A stretch of 8,871 nt of DNA from Enterocloster bolteae. GTDB taxonomy: Bacteria > Bacillota_A > Clostridia > Lachnospirales > Lachnospiraceae. The DNA lies in assembly GCA_021769025.1 (NCBI GenBank), contig JAETTS010000086.1, forward strand, positions 1 to 8,871, read 5' to 3'. Below, in pieces: positions 1-8,871 of the stretch (the stretch's first letter is position 1; each line of letters starts with the position of its first letter). Position numbers and translations under genes: made by a program. A model generated the notes under the pieces. That model saw only the letters and a list, made by a program, of their open reading frames with translations, did no database searches and was not told the DNA's origin.

Positions 1-41
1 CCCCATGCCGCTTTGTCGGTGCTACCATGAATGAAAGGGGA

Positions 42-158
42 TTTACTGTGAACCCTCCGGGGGATGCACACGGAATGCAAAAACGGCATTCCGGCGCTGT
101 ACGGTCAGCGCAGCAAGTGCGCAGACCTACCATTAGGGTTCGAGACGTTCACAGTAAA
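42..158 (+). promoter_or_regulatory. Structured leader element of unknown class upstream of the GntR gene
   Basis: A perfect 12-bp inverted repeat (42-53 with 147-158, TTTACTGTGAAC / GTTCACAGTAAA) encloses two more strong hairpins. The first is 71-78 with 86-93 (CGGAATGC / GCATTCCG, 7-nt loop). The second runs from 99 to 130 (3 bp, a bulged C at 102, 4 bp, an A-A mismatch, 5 bp, loop GCAAG at 113-117). Together they would make a three-way junction whose closing stem ends 9 nt before the AGGAGG (168-173) of the regulator gene. This suggests a structured 5' leader, a small RNA, or a miniature inverted-repeat element. I do not recognise a named riboswitch. The remaining flank, 1-41, holds no supportable gene and no convincing promoter. 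The pairing is directly visible; its transcription, strand and function are inference. Confidence 0.5.
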
Positions 159-181
159 GATATGCAGAGGAGGAAACGTAT

Positions 182-913
182 ATGGGGAATCATGTTGACA
201 GTTATAAGCTTATCAGGGAGCAGATCGTGAATGATATTGGCCGGGGGGTTTATGGGCCGGGAGAGACGATCCCGAAACAAATGGAGTTTGCCCAGCGATA
301 CAATGTAAGCAGAGGAACTGTGCGCAAGGCCCTGGATGATCTGATCAAAAGGGGGATTCTTAAGACCACAAAGGGAAAAGGAACCATCGTAGCACCAGTG
401 GCACCGGATATAAAGGATTTATACCGTCCGCTCTCCTTCAGCGAATCCAAACGGGTTGATACAGAGAAACTCTGTTCAAAGGTGATCGAAATGCGGAAAA
501 TGACAGCGGAACCCTGGCTGGCCAAACAGCTTAAGATTTCCATCGGGGCGCCGGTTCTCTTTATGAAACGGGTAAGGATTCTTGACGGCACTCCGGAAAA
601 TTACCAATGTTCCTATCTAAGCTGCGCCCGGATTGAAGGCGCTGATTTGGAGAACGCTGACCTGGAAAAGGGTTCTGTATTCGAATATATCAGCGAACAT
701 ACAGGACTGTATGCAGTGATGAAAAGCGAGGAGATCCGGGCTGTCGCCTGCCCGGATTTTGTGGCGGACGAACTTTTAATGGGGGCGGGCGACCCGGTGC
801 TTCTGATCATGAGAACCGTATATGCCCAGGATGATCTGCCCTTGGAATACTGCGAGGATTATGAATGTACGGATGTGAAGGGACTGCTCATTGTAACAAA
901 GGGGAGAAATTGA
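182..913 (+). CDS. GntR family transcriptional regulator, HutC/UTRA type
   Basis: A 243-residue DNA-binding repressor or activator, acting in the cytoplasm on nearby promoters. Residues about 7-70 form the GntR winged helix: the recognition helix region is NVSRGTVRKALDDL (41-54), followed by the wing GKGTIV (65-70). Residues about 90-237 match a UTRA effector-binding domain, with the typical late strand pattern RTVYAQDDLPLEY (211-223). UTRA domains of this family bind small ligands, often sugar phosphates, which relieve DNA binding. The length is normal for the subfamily. The ATG at 182 is supported by AGGAGG at 168-173 with an 8-nt spacing. It is the first gene of the operon, with only 2 nt to the next start, so it is very likely the local regulator of uptake and beta-galactosidase genes. 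The exact ligand cannot be read from the sequence. Confidence 0.93.
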   Translation: MGNHVDSYKLIREQIVNDIGRGVYGPGETIPKQMEFAQRYNVSRGTVRKALDDLIKRGILKTTKGKGTIVAPVAPDIKDLYRPLSFSESKRVDTEKLCSKVIEMRKMTAEPWLAKQLKISIGAPVLFMKRVRILDGTPENYQCSYLSCARIEGADLENADLEKGSVFEYISEHTGLYAVMKSEEIRAVACPDFVADELLMGAGDPVLLIMRTVYAQDDLPLEYCEDYECTDVKGLLIVTKGRN

Positions 914-915
914 CC

Positions 916-1770
916 ATGAAAAGACCAAAATTGATCATCAGTGATATTGACGGAACCATATTTGGCAGAGAAGACACCATAACCGAAGGGCTTAAGCGGC
1001 TGCGCTCCCTTCTGAAAGAATACCAAGTGCCGTTTACATTGGCCTCAGGCAGATGCTATGAACAAATGGAGGCGTTGATTTCCTATCTGGACGTGTCCCT
1101 GCCGGTGATTGTCAACAATGGCGCTGGTATTATGGCTGGAGGACGGTTAGACTGGGGGGAAGAGATGGATCCGGAGGATTTGCGGGAGGCGGTTCAGTAT
1201 GCGGACAGCTGTGGCATGATGGTAGCCTTCTACGGGGCGGAAACGGAAACAGTTTACCGTCATAATGCTTATGTACAGTCTTATATTGACCGGTTCCATA
1301 AGAAATACAGGTATTATCTGGGGACAGATGAGACAATGGATGAAGAACAATGGAGACGGCAGAACATCCAGAAGCTTCTTGTAATTGATTCCCGGAAGCC
1401 TGGCCGGATTGATAAGGTGGTTGAGAAGATCTGGAAACATACAGAGGGACTGTCCATTGTATGTTATGACGATCGCTCTGCAGATATTATGCCTCAGTCA
1501 TGCAGCAAGGAGTGGGGAGTAAGAAAAGCAGCCGGGATGCTGGGGATCGCCACAGAAGATATTATGGCAATTGGAGACAATGAAAATGATATTGGGATGA
1601 TCCGGTCCGCGGGGATTGGAGTGGCAGTGGGCAATGCAACCCAGGCTTTGAAAGAAGTGGCGGATTATGTCTGCGAGAAGGAGGAGGCAGCGGGGGTGGC
1701 AGAGGCGGTTGAACGGTTCTTCCTCTCCCGGGGCGCAGATGTACAAAAGAAGGGGCAGGGGATTCTATGA
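916..1770 (+). CDS. Cof-type HAD-IIB family hydrolase (sugar-phosphate phosphatase-like)
   Basis: A 284-residue cytoplasmic Mg-dependent phosphatase of the HAD superfamily, Cof subfamily. All four HAD motifs are visible: motif I SDIDGT (nucleophile D10, acid/base D12), motif II LASGR (S44), motif III lysine K198 in a CSKEW context, and motif IV GDNENDIGM (D221, D225). The stretch between motifs II and III (about 85-190) is the C2B cap that sets substrate choice. Family members dephosphorylate sugar phosphates, pyridoxal phosphate or FMN, so the substrate is uncertain. I chose the ATG at 916 because it begins right before the conserved motif I and has GGGGAG (901-906) 9 nt upstream. An in-frame ATG at 865 would add 17 residues inside the GntR gene and lacks family support. 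The stop overlaps the next start by 4 nt (ATGA), which suggests coupled translation with the transporter. Confidence 0.92.
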   Translation: MKRPKLIISDIDGTIFGREDTITEGLKRLRSLLKEYQVPFTLASGRCYEQMEALISYLDVSLPVIVNNGAGIMAGGRLDWGEEMDPEDLREAVQYADSCGMMVAFYGAETETVYRHNAYVQSYIDRFHKKYRYYLGTDETMDEEQWRRQNIQKLLVIDSRKPGRIDKVVEKIWKHTEGLSIVCYDDRSADIMPQSCSKEWGVRKAAGMLGIATEDIMAIGDNENDIGMIRSAGIGVAVGNATQALKEVADYVCEKEEAAGVAEAVERFFLSRGADVQKKGQGIL

Positions 1771-2633
1771 GTCAGAAAACACTGATAAAAAAAGCAGAGC
1801 CGTATCTATGGCTTCTGCCGGGAATGCTGTTGTTTGGTCTGTTTACATTTTATCCTTTTTTGGCGACTATTATAAAAAGCTTTTTCATTTTGGATTCCGC
1901 AGGAAAGATTGTACGGTTTGTAGGAGTGGAAAATTATCAGAGAATTTTTACGGATAAAAGCTTTCTGAAAGCGGTTAGGAATACCCTGCTCTACGTTCTG
2001 ATGACCGTGCCGGTATCCAAGATCCTGGGGTTTCTCCTGGCAATGTTGGCCAACAAAAGGAGAAGGTTCTCGCCGTTTTATGAAACCGCATTTTCGCTTC
2101 CGATGGCCATTGCTTCTTCTGTGATTGCCATGATTTTCCAGCTGTTGTATGTTCCTTCCCTGGGCCTTATTAATACGGCCCTCCACTTAAATGTCCAGTG
2201 GTTGAACGATCCTAAGATTGCTCTGTTTTCTATCGCGGTCATTCAAGTTTGGCTTTCGACAGGGTATGCATTTTTATTCATGCTGTCGGCAGTAAGAAGC
2301 GTATCGTCAGATATTGTGGAGAGCGCTGACCTGGAAGGCGCTTCGGTTCTTCAGAAGATTCTGCACATTTATATTCCGCTGACATCGCCGACGATGTTTT
2401 ATCTGATCTGTTCAGATATTGCGTTTATGATGATGTCTATGAGCCTGATCAACATTTTAACTCAGGGTGGTCCGCAGAATGCAACCATTACAATGATTTA
2501 CTATGTGTTCCGCCAGTTTTCCGGATCCGGCAATTACACTATGGCAAATCCGGCGGCGGTGATCGCTTTCTGCATGACGTTTGTTGTGACGATGATTAGT
2601 TTTATCTGGGAGAAGAAAGGGGTACATTATTGA
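1767..2633 (+). CDS. Carbohydrate ABC transporter permease, MalF/UgpA type
   Basis: A 288-residue integral membrane protein, one of two permease halves that form the import channel. About six hydrophobic segments are visible (roughly residues 14-36, 70-95, 107-129, 151-174, 209-231 and 260-281). The cytoplasmic EAA loop that docks the ATPase is at 185-205, reading ESADLEGASV followed by a later IPL; the conserved glycine is G191. The N-terminal layout, with a first helix starting LWLLPG and a periplasm-side loop ending VGVENYQRIF, is typical of the sugar permeases of the MalF/UgpA/LacF group. The start overlaps the HAD stop in an ATGA arrangement, with a GGGGCAGGGG purine-rich stretch just upstream. 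Substrate identity cannot be taken from the permease; context suggests a beta-galactoside or other glycoside. Confidence 0.93.
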   Translation: MSQKTLIKKAEPYLWLLPGMLLFGLFTFYPFLATIIKSFFILDSAGKIVRFVGVENYQRIFTDKSFLKAVRNTLLYVLMTVPVSKILGFLLAMLANKRRRFSPFYETAFSLPMAIASSVIAMIFQLLYVPSLGLINTALHLNVQWLNDPKIALFSIAVIQVWLSTGYAFLFMLSAVRSVSSDIVESADLEGASVLQKILHIYIPLTSPTMFYLICSDIAFMMMSMSLINILTQGGPQNATITMIYYVFRQFSGSGNYTMANPAAVIAFCMTFVVTMISFIWEKKGVHY

Positions 2634-3457
2634 TGAAAAGGAGAGCGCGAAAAGATGCCTTGGTACAGGCAGTCTGCATTGTGATTGCAATCGGCCTGCT
2701 GTTCCCGATTTTATATGCACTGTCCGTTTCCTTTATGGAAAACCGGGATATTCTGTCAAGGACGCCTCGTATCCTTCCGTCAAAGATCACATGGGAGAAT
2801 TATAGGACGGCATTGTTTTCCACTATGCTGCCAAGATATATCGTAAATTCCTTTGTGATTGCCACAGCCTGCGGAGTAAGCCGGATTATGATGGGCGCTA
2901 TGGCTGCTTATGCCTTTGCATTTTTTGATTTTAAAGGGAAGGCCTTCCTGTTTTCATTAACCCTGGCAACCATGATGATTCCGGTGGATGTGCTGATGAT
3001 CTCCAACTATACGACGATCTCCAAGCTGGGATGGATGAATACCTATCTGGCCGTATGTGTGGTATTCCTTGTAAATGGAAACAATATTTTCCTTATGCGC
3101 CAGCAGTTTTTATCCTTTACAAAAAGCTTGAGAGAGGCGGCGTATGTGGATGGGTGCGGAAGTGTTCTGTTTTTTATAAAAATCCTGATGCCAGTGAATA
3201 AGCCGATTATGACAACCGTATTTATCTCGTCGTTTGTGGGAGTCTGGAACCAGTATGTGTGGCCGATGATCGTAACCAATAAAGATGAGATGCGGACGGT
3301 GCAGGTAGGGATTACCATGTTGAAAAATTGGGATTCCATGGTTTTCGGGCCGGTTATGGCCGGAGTAATTGTTGCATTGATTCCTACGATATTTGTTATT
3401 GTAGTATTCCAGAAAAAGATTGTAGCGGGAATGATGAACGGTGCAGTAAAAGAATAA
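2633..3457 (+). CDS. Carbohydrate ABC transporter permease, MalG/UgpE type
   Basis: A 274-residue membrane protein, partner of the preceding permease. It shows the classical short cytoplasmic N-terminus (KRRARKDAL), a first helix at about 10-31, and an EAA loop at 168-187 with the near-consensus REAAYVDGCG (E168, A169, A170, G174) followed by KILMPVNKP. The C-terminus ends KKIVAGMMNGAVKE, very like the usual GLTAGAVKG ending of this family. The ATG at 2633 shares one base with the previous stop codon and lies 10 nt after AAAGGGG (2616-2622). A TTG at 2630 directly before it could also serve and would add one residue. The gene is translationally coupled to its partner. No ATP-binding subunit lies in the window, so the pair must use one encoded elsewhere. 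Confidence 0.93.
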   Translation: MKRRARKDALVQAVCIVIAIGLLFPILYALSVSFMENRDILSRTPRILPSKITWENYRTALFSTMLPRYIVNSFVIATACGVSRIMMGAMAAYAFAFFDFKGKAFLFSLTLATMMIPVDVLMISNYTTISKLGWMNTYLAVCVVFLVNGNNIFLMRQQFLSFTKSLREAAYVDGCGSVLFFIKILMPVNKPIMTTVFISSFVGVWNQYVWPMIVTNKDEMRTVQVGITMLKNWDSMVFGPVMAGVIVALIPTIFVIVVFQKKIVAGMMNGAVKE

Positions 3458-3466
3458 TCGATTATT
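3453..3466. promoter_or_regulatory. 14-bp perfect palindrome between permease and binding-protein genes
   Basis: AATAATCGATTATT is a perfect palindrome that contains the stop codon of the second permease (3455-3457) and lies 17 nt before the start of the binding-protein gene, just ahead of its AGGAG (3471-3475). It could be an operator, a weak AT-rich RNA hairpin affecting differential expression of the binding protein, or chance in an AT-rich gap. Only the symmetry is seen; any function is inference. Confidence 0.3.
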
Positions 3467-3483
3467 AATGAGGAGAAAAAATA

Positions 3484-4893
3484 ATGAAAAGAGGAAAAAG
3501 ATTTTTAGCAGTAGTTTTAAGTGCTTCGATGGTATTGACATTAAGCGGGTGCAAAACCAGCCAGGATCAGGACCAGGATCAAAGCCAGAACCAAAGCCAG
3601 GAACAGGAAACGGTTGGGGCAGGGCAGATGGGAAAGGATTCGGAAGTAACGGAGATTGCGTTCTGGCATTCTATGGATACCAGTTATGGGGAAATCCTGA
3701 ATAATCAGATTGACACATTCAACAACACAATTGGAAAAGAGAAACACATTAAGGTAGTCCCCACCTTCCAGAATTATCCGGGTACAGACGCGTTGACAGC
3801 GGCAATGAGTTCAGATGATATTGAGAATATGCCGGACGTTATACAGATGTACACAGAGAGCGTCAGCCTAATACGTGATTATGAGAGGACTGTATGGGTG
3901 GAAGACATGATGGAAAAAGGCTCTTCCATAGCAAAAGAGGATCTGATTCCTAATGTACGCAGTTCCTTTGAGATCGACGGGCAACTGATTGGCATGCCGT
4001 ATAACATCGCCTGCTATCTGCTGTATTATAATCAGGATCAGTTAGCGGCAGCCGGATATACACAACCGCCTAAGACCGTCCAGGAAATGGCGGATATGCT
4101 TCCGGTGCTGAAAGAGAAAACGGATGCGGATTTTGGGCTGAATGTCAGGATCAATATGAACGAGTTGATTAATTTTGTTGAGACCCAGGGAAAAGAGGGA
4201 ACCCTGTTCGGCGACAACAACAATGGGCATGACGGCTATATGACAAAACTGGAATGCGTCCAAAACGGTTCTTTAAGGGAATTTATTGACAGCTGGGGAA
4301 AGGTGATTGACAGCGGAAGCTATAAAGCGGTAAGAGACAGCATCAATGAAGAATTTGCCGCAGGCATTCATTCCATGGTGATCATGTCCAGTTCCAGGCT
4401 GAAAACCATAGAGAATCTGGTGGGAGATAACTTCCAGTGGGGAGTATCGGCAGTGCCTGTGGTTCACGATGGGGATACTCCGTCTTCCTACCCGACTGGG
4501 TCTGGACTGTTTATTTTAAACCGGGAAGATGAAGCGAAGGTAAACGGCGCCTGGGAATTTGTACAGTATATGGCATCAGCAAAAGTCCAGGCACAGTGGG
4601 TAGAGACAACCGGTTATGTGCCAGTGAATCAGCAGGCACTTGAACATGACAGTTTCAAAAACGTTGTAAGCGAAAATCCGAAGCAGGCGGTTCCCTTTGA
4701 AATACTGGCAGACAGCCCGAAGATCGTAACCAGCCCGTTTGTGCCGAATTACAAAGAAATCGATACGTTGATCAAAGATACCATGATTTCTTTTGCAAAT
4801 AAGGAAATCGACGCAGATGGTGCCTATACAGCGATTGTGGAGGGAACGGATAAAATATTTGAGGAATATTACCGGACCAATCCAGCTGAATAG
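3484..4893 (+). CDS. Extracellular solute-binding lipoprotein, family 1 (UgpB-like)
   Basis: A 469-residue substrate-binding protein anchored to the outer face of the membrane. A basic N-terminus (KRGKR) and a hydrophobic stretch lead to the lipobox LSGC with the lipidated cysteine at C23. A glutamine/aspartate/serine-rich tether follows (about 26-42, alternating QDQDQ and QSQ units), and the mature domain begins at about residue 55 (TEIAFWHSM). C-terminal landmarks of the family are visible: YPTGSGLFIL (336-345) and WEFVQYMASAKVQAQW (357-372) followed by TTGYVPV (375-381). This last signature resembles the UgpB glycerol-3-phosphate/oligosaccharide-binding group, though the ligand cannot be fixed. 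The start at 3484 has AGGAG at 3471-3475. The gene follows both permeases by 26 nt and is the specificity component of the same importer. Confidence 0.93.
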   Translation: MKRGKRFLAVVLSASMVLTLSGCKTSQDQDQDQSQNQSQEQETVGAGQMGKDSEVTEIAFWHSMDTSYGEILNNQIDTFNNTIGKEKHIKVVPTFQNYPGTDALTAAMSSDDIENMPDVIQMYTESVSLIRDYERTVWVEDMMEKGSSIAKEDLIPNVRSSFEIDGQLIGMPYNIACYLLYYNQDQLAAAGYTQPPKTVQEMADMLPVLKEKTDADFGLNVRINMNELINFVETQGKEGTLFGDNNNGHDGYMTKLECVQNGSLREFIDSWGKVIDSGSYKAVRDSINEEFAAGIHSMVIMSSSRLKTIENLVGDNFQWGVSAVPVVHDGDTPSSYPTGSGLFILNREDEAKVNGAWEFVQYMASAKVQAQWVETTGYVPVNQQALEHDSFKNVVSENPKQAVPFEILADSPKIVTSPFVPNYKEIDTLIKDTMISFANKEIDADGAYTAIVEGTDKIFEEYYRTNPAE

Positions 4894-4912
4894 GTTCGGC
4901 TGAATAGGTTCC
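4885..4912 (+). repeat. 14-bp tandem duplication over the stop codon of the binding-protein gene
   Basis: GCTGAATAGGTTC occurs at 4885-4897 and again at 4899-4911, giving two units of 14 bp that differ only in the last base. The first copy encodes the final Ala-Glu and the TAG stop; the second lies just downstream and would recreate the same ending. It looks like a recent slippage duplication without effect on the protein. Confidence 0.7.
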
Positions 4913-4924
4913 AATAATACAAAA

Positions 4925-4950
4925 TTGAGTTTTGCCGGTAAATGTGATAG

Positions 4951-4953
<3 letters not shown>
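4925..4953 (+). promoter_or_regulatory. Probable sigma-A promoter for the beta-galactosidase gene
   Basis: TTGAGT (4925-4930) and TAGAAT (4948-4953) are separated by exactly 17 nt, close to the housekeeping -35 TTGACA and -10 TATAAT consensus. Initiation would fall near 4960, about 37 nt before the ATG at 4997. This would allow beta-galactosidase to be transcribed apart from the upstream transporter operon, although read-through is also possible because no terminator is visible after the binding-protein gene. Based on consensus match and position only. Confidence 0.6.
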
Positions 4954-8302
<3,349 letters not shown>

Positions 8303-8330
8303 AGCAATATAGAAAAACTGAAAAATTTAA

Positions 8331-8374
8331 AAAGCCGGAAACTACCACATCACAGTGGTAAAAATTCCGGCTTT
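8331..8374. terminator. Bidirectional intrinsic terminator between lacZ and the convergent gene
   Basis: A 10-bp perfect stem AAAGCCGGAA (8331-8340) / TTCCGGCTTT (8365-8374) contains an inner 6-bp hairpin TACCAC (8343-8348) / GTGGTA (8355-8360). On the plus strand it is followed by a short T-rich run (TTTCTTT), about 28 nt after the lacZ stop. On the minus strand it is followed by TTTTTAAATTTTT, a stronger tract, so it should end transcription of both convergent genes. The last codons and the stop of the minus-strand gene lie inside the structure. Confidence 0.85.
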
Positions 8375-8871
8375 CTTTGATGGTAGACCGTATAATACCG
8401 AAAGCCGCAGGCCTTCAGAAGATCGGTTGTCCTCTCAAATTCATATCCCACATAGTCTGGAGAATGGGCATCCGATCCCACGGTTATAAGCTCCCCTCCC
8501 AGATGGCGGTAAAGCTGCAGAATCTCCTCGCAAGGATTGGGATGCCCGAGGCCATAGCGAAAACCGCCAGTATTGCACTCCAAGCTTTTCCCCTTTTCGA
8601 TCAATGTCTTAAGAATCGGCTCAATATATTCCATATAATCCCTTATACGATAGTTTTTATTCTGGGTAGGGCCATAGCGGACAACATAATCCAGATGCCC
8701 ATAAGAATCAAAGCAATCCAGATTCCGGATCCGTTCCAGGCTCACTTCAAAAAAACGCTTGTAGGCTTCCTCCTCGCTGCGTCTTTCAAAAAAAACCGGA
8801 AAATAGGGATCCATACCGTCAATAAAATGGCTGGAACCGATAATAAAATCAAAAGGATACTGGCAGCTTAC
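8350..8871 (-). CDS. HisJ-family PHP-domain phosphatase (histidinol-phosphatase-like), N-terminus beyond window
   Basis: The frame is open to the right edge; 173 C-terminal residues are visible and roughly 90-100 N-terminal residues, including the usual first metal motif HTHTxFS, should lie outside. The visible part begins with the family pattern FDFIIGSSHFIDGMDPY, whose histidine is a metal ligand. It continues with SYGHLDYVVRY (His-Asp ligand region), ECNTGGFRYGLGHPNP, and GSDAHSPDYVG (Asp-His ligands). HisJ enzymes remove phosphate from L-histidinol phosphate in histidine synthesis, but paralogues of other function are common and no other his gene is in view. An ATG at 8812-8814 exists but is internal, since conserved sequence continues upstream of it. 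The gene converges on lacZ and shares its terminator, so it belongs to a different transcription unit. Confidence 0.88.
   Translation of the reverse strand, partial: VSCQYPFDFIIGSSHFIDGMDPYFPVFFERRSEEEAYKRFFEVSLERIRNLDCFDSYGHLDYVVRYGPTQNKNYRIRDYMEYIEPILKTLIEKGKSLECNTGGFRYGLGHPNPCEEILQLYRHLGGELITVGSDAHSPDYVGYEFERTTDLLKACGFRYYTVYHQRKPEFLPL

Noticed and set aside
17..130. Possible cobalamin riboswitch (GGTGC near 19, AGACCTACC near 123)
   Set aside because: The resemblance is limited to short pieces. The conserved core order is not preserved, the closing 12-bp stem does not fit, and the downstream genes have no link to B12.
42..158. Integron attC recombination site
   Set aside because: The element has inverted-repeat ends containing GTT and AAC, but the core does not match GTTRRRY and no integrase or cassette array is seen.
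135..166. Promoter just before the GntR gene (TTCGAG and TATGCA)
   Set aside because: Both boxes match the consensus poorly and lie inside or next to the inverted repeat; I could not support it over chance.
3..230. Open frame from the left edge to 230, with an ATG at 27
   Set aside because: The translation is basic, lacks recognisable motifs, overlaps the structured element and the start of the GntR gene, and has no good ribosome binding site at 27. It is most likely a chance frame.

Overview
The window looks like a chromosomal carbohydrate-use locus from a gut-type Firmicute, most likely a Lachnospiraceae or related Clostridia. This rests on the strong AGGAGG-type ribosome binding sites, the moderate GC content, the lipoprotein-anchored ABC sugar uptake system with no ATPase gene of its own, and the protein family style. 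The species cannot be named from the sequence alone.

Layout. Positions 1-181 hold no convincing gene but contain an unusually well-paired element. A perfect 12-bp inverted repeat (42-53 / 147-158) encloses two further strong hairpins and ends about 9 nt before the ribosome binding site of the first gene. A tightly packed plus-strand operon follows: a GntR/HutC-type regulator (182-913), a Cof-type HAD phosphatase (916-1770), two sugar ABC permeases (1767-2633 and 2633-3457), and a lipoprotein solute-binding protein (3484-4893). After a 103-nt gap with a good sigma-A-like promoter and a 10-bp inverted repeat over its -10/start region comes a large GH2 beta-galactosidase of the LacZ type (4997-8302). 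A bidirectional hairpin terminator (about 8331-8374) separates it from a convergent minus-strand PHP-domain phosphatase of the HisJ family, which runs off the right edge.

How the parts fit. The binding protein captures an oligosaccharide or glycoside outside the cell, the two permeases import it using a shared ATPase encoded elsewhere (MsmX-like, inferred), and the cytoplasmic LacZ removes a terminal beta-galactose. The GntR protein probably senses the substrate or a (phospho)sugar derivative through its UTRA domain and controls the operon. The HAD phosphatase is the least expected partner and may act on a phosphorylated intermediate. The HisJ-like gene appears unrelated to the sugar operon.

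The gene content is a variant of a familiar theme and I do not see a clearly new protein system. The most unusual signal is the structured leader before the regulator gene, which I could not assign to a known RNA class.
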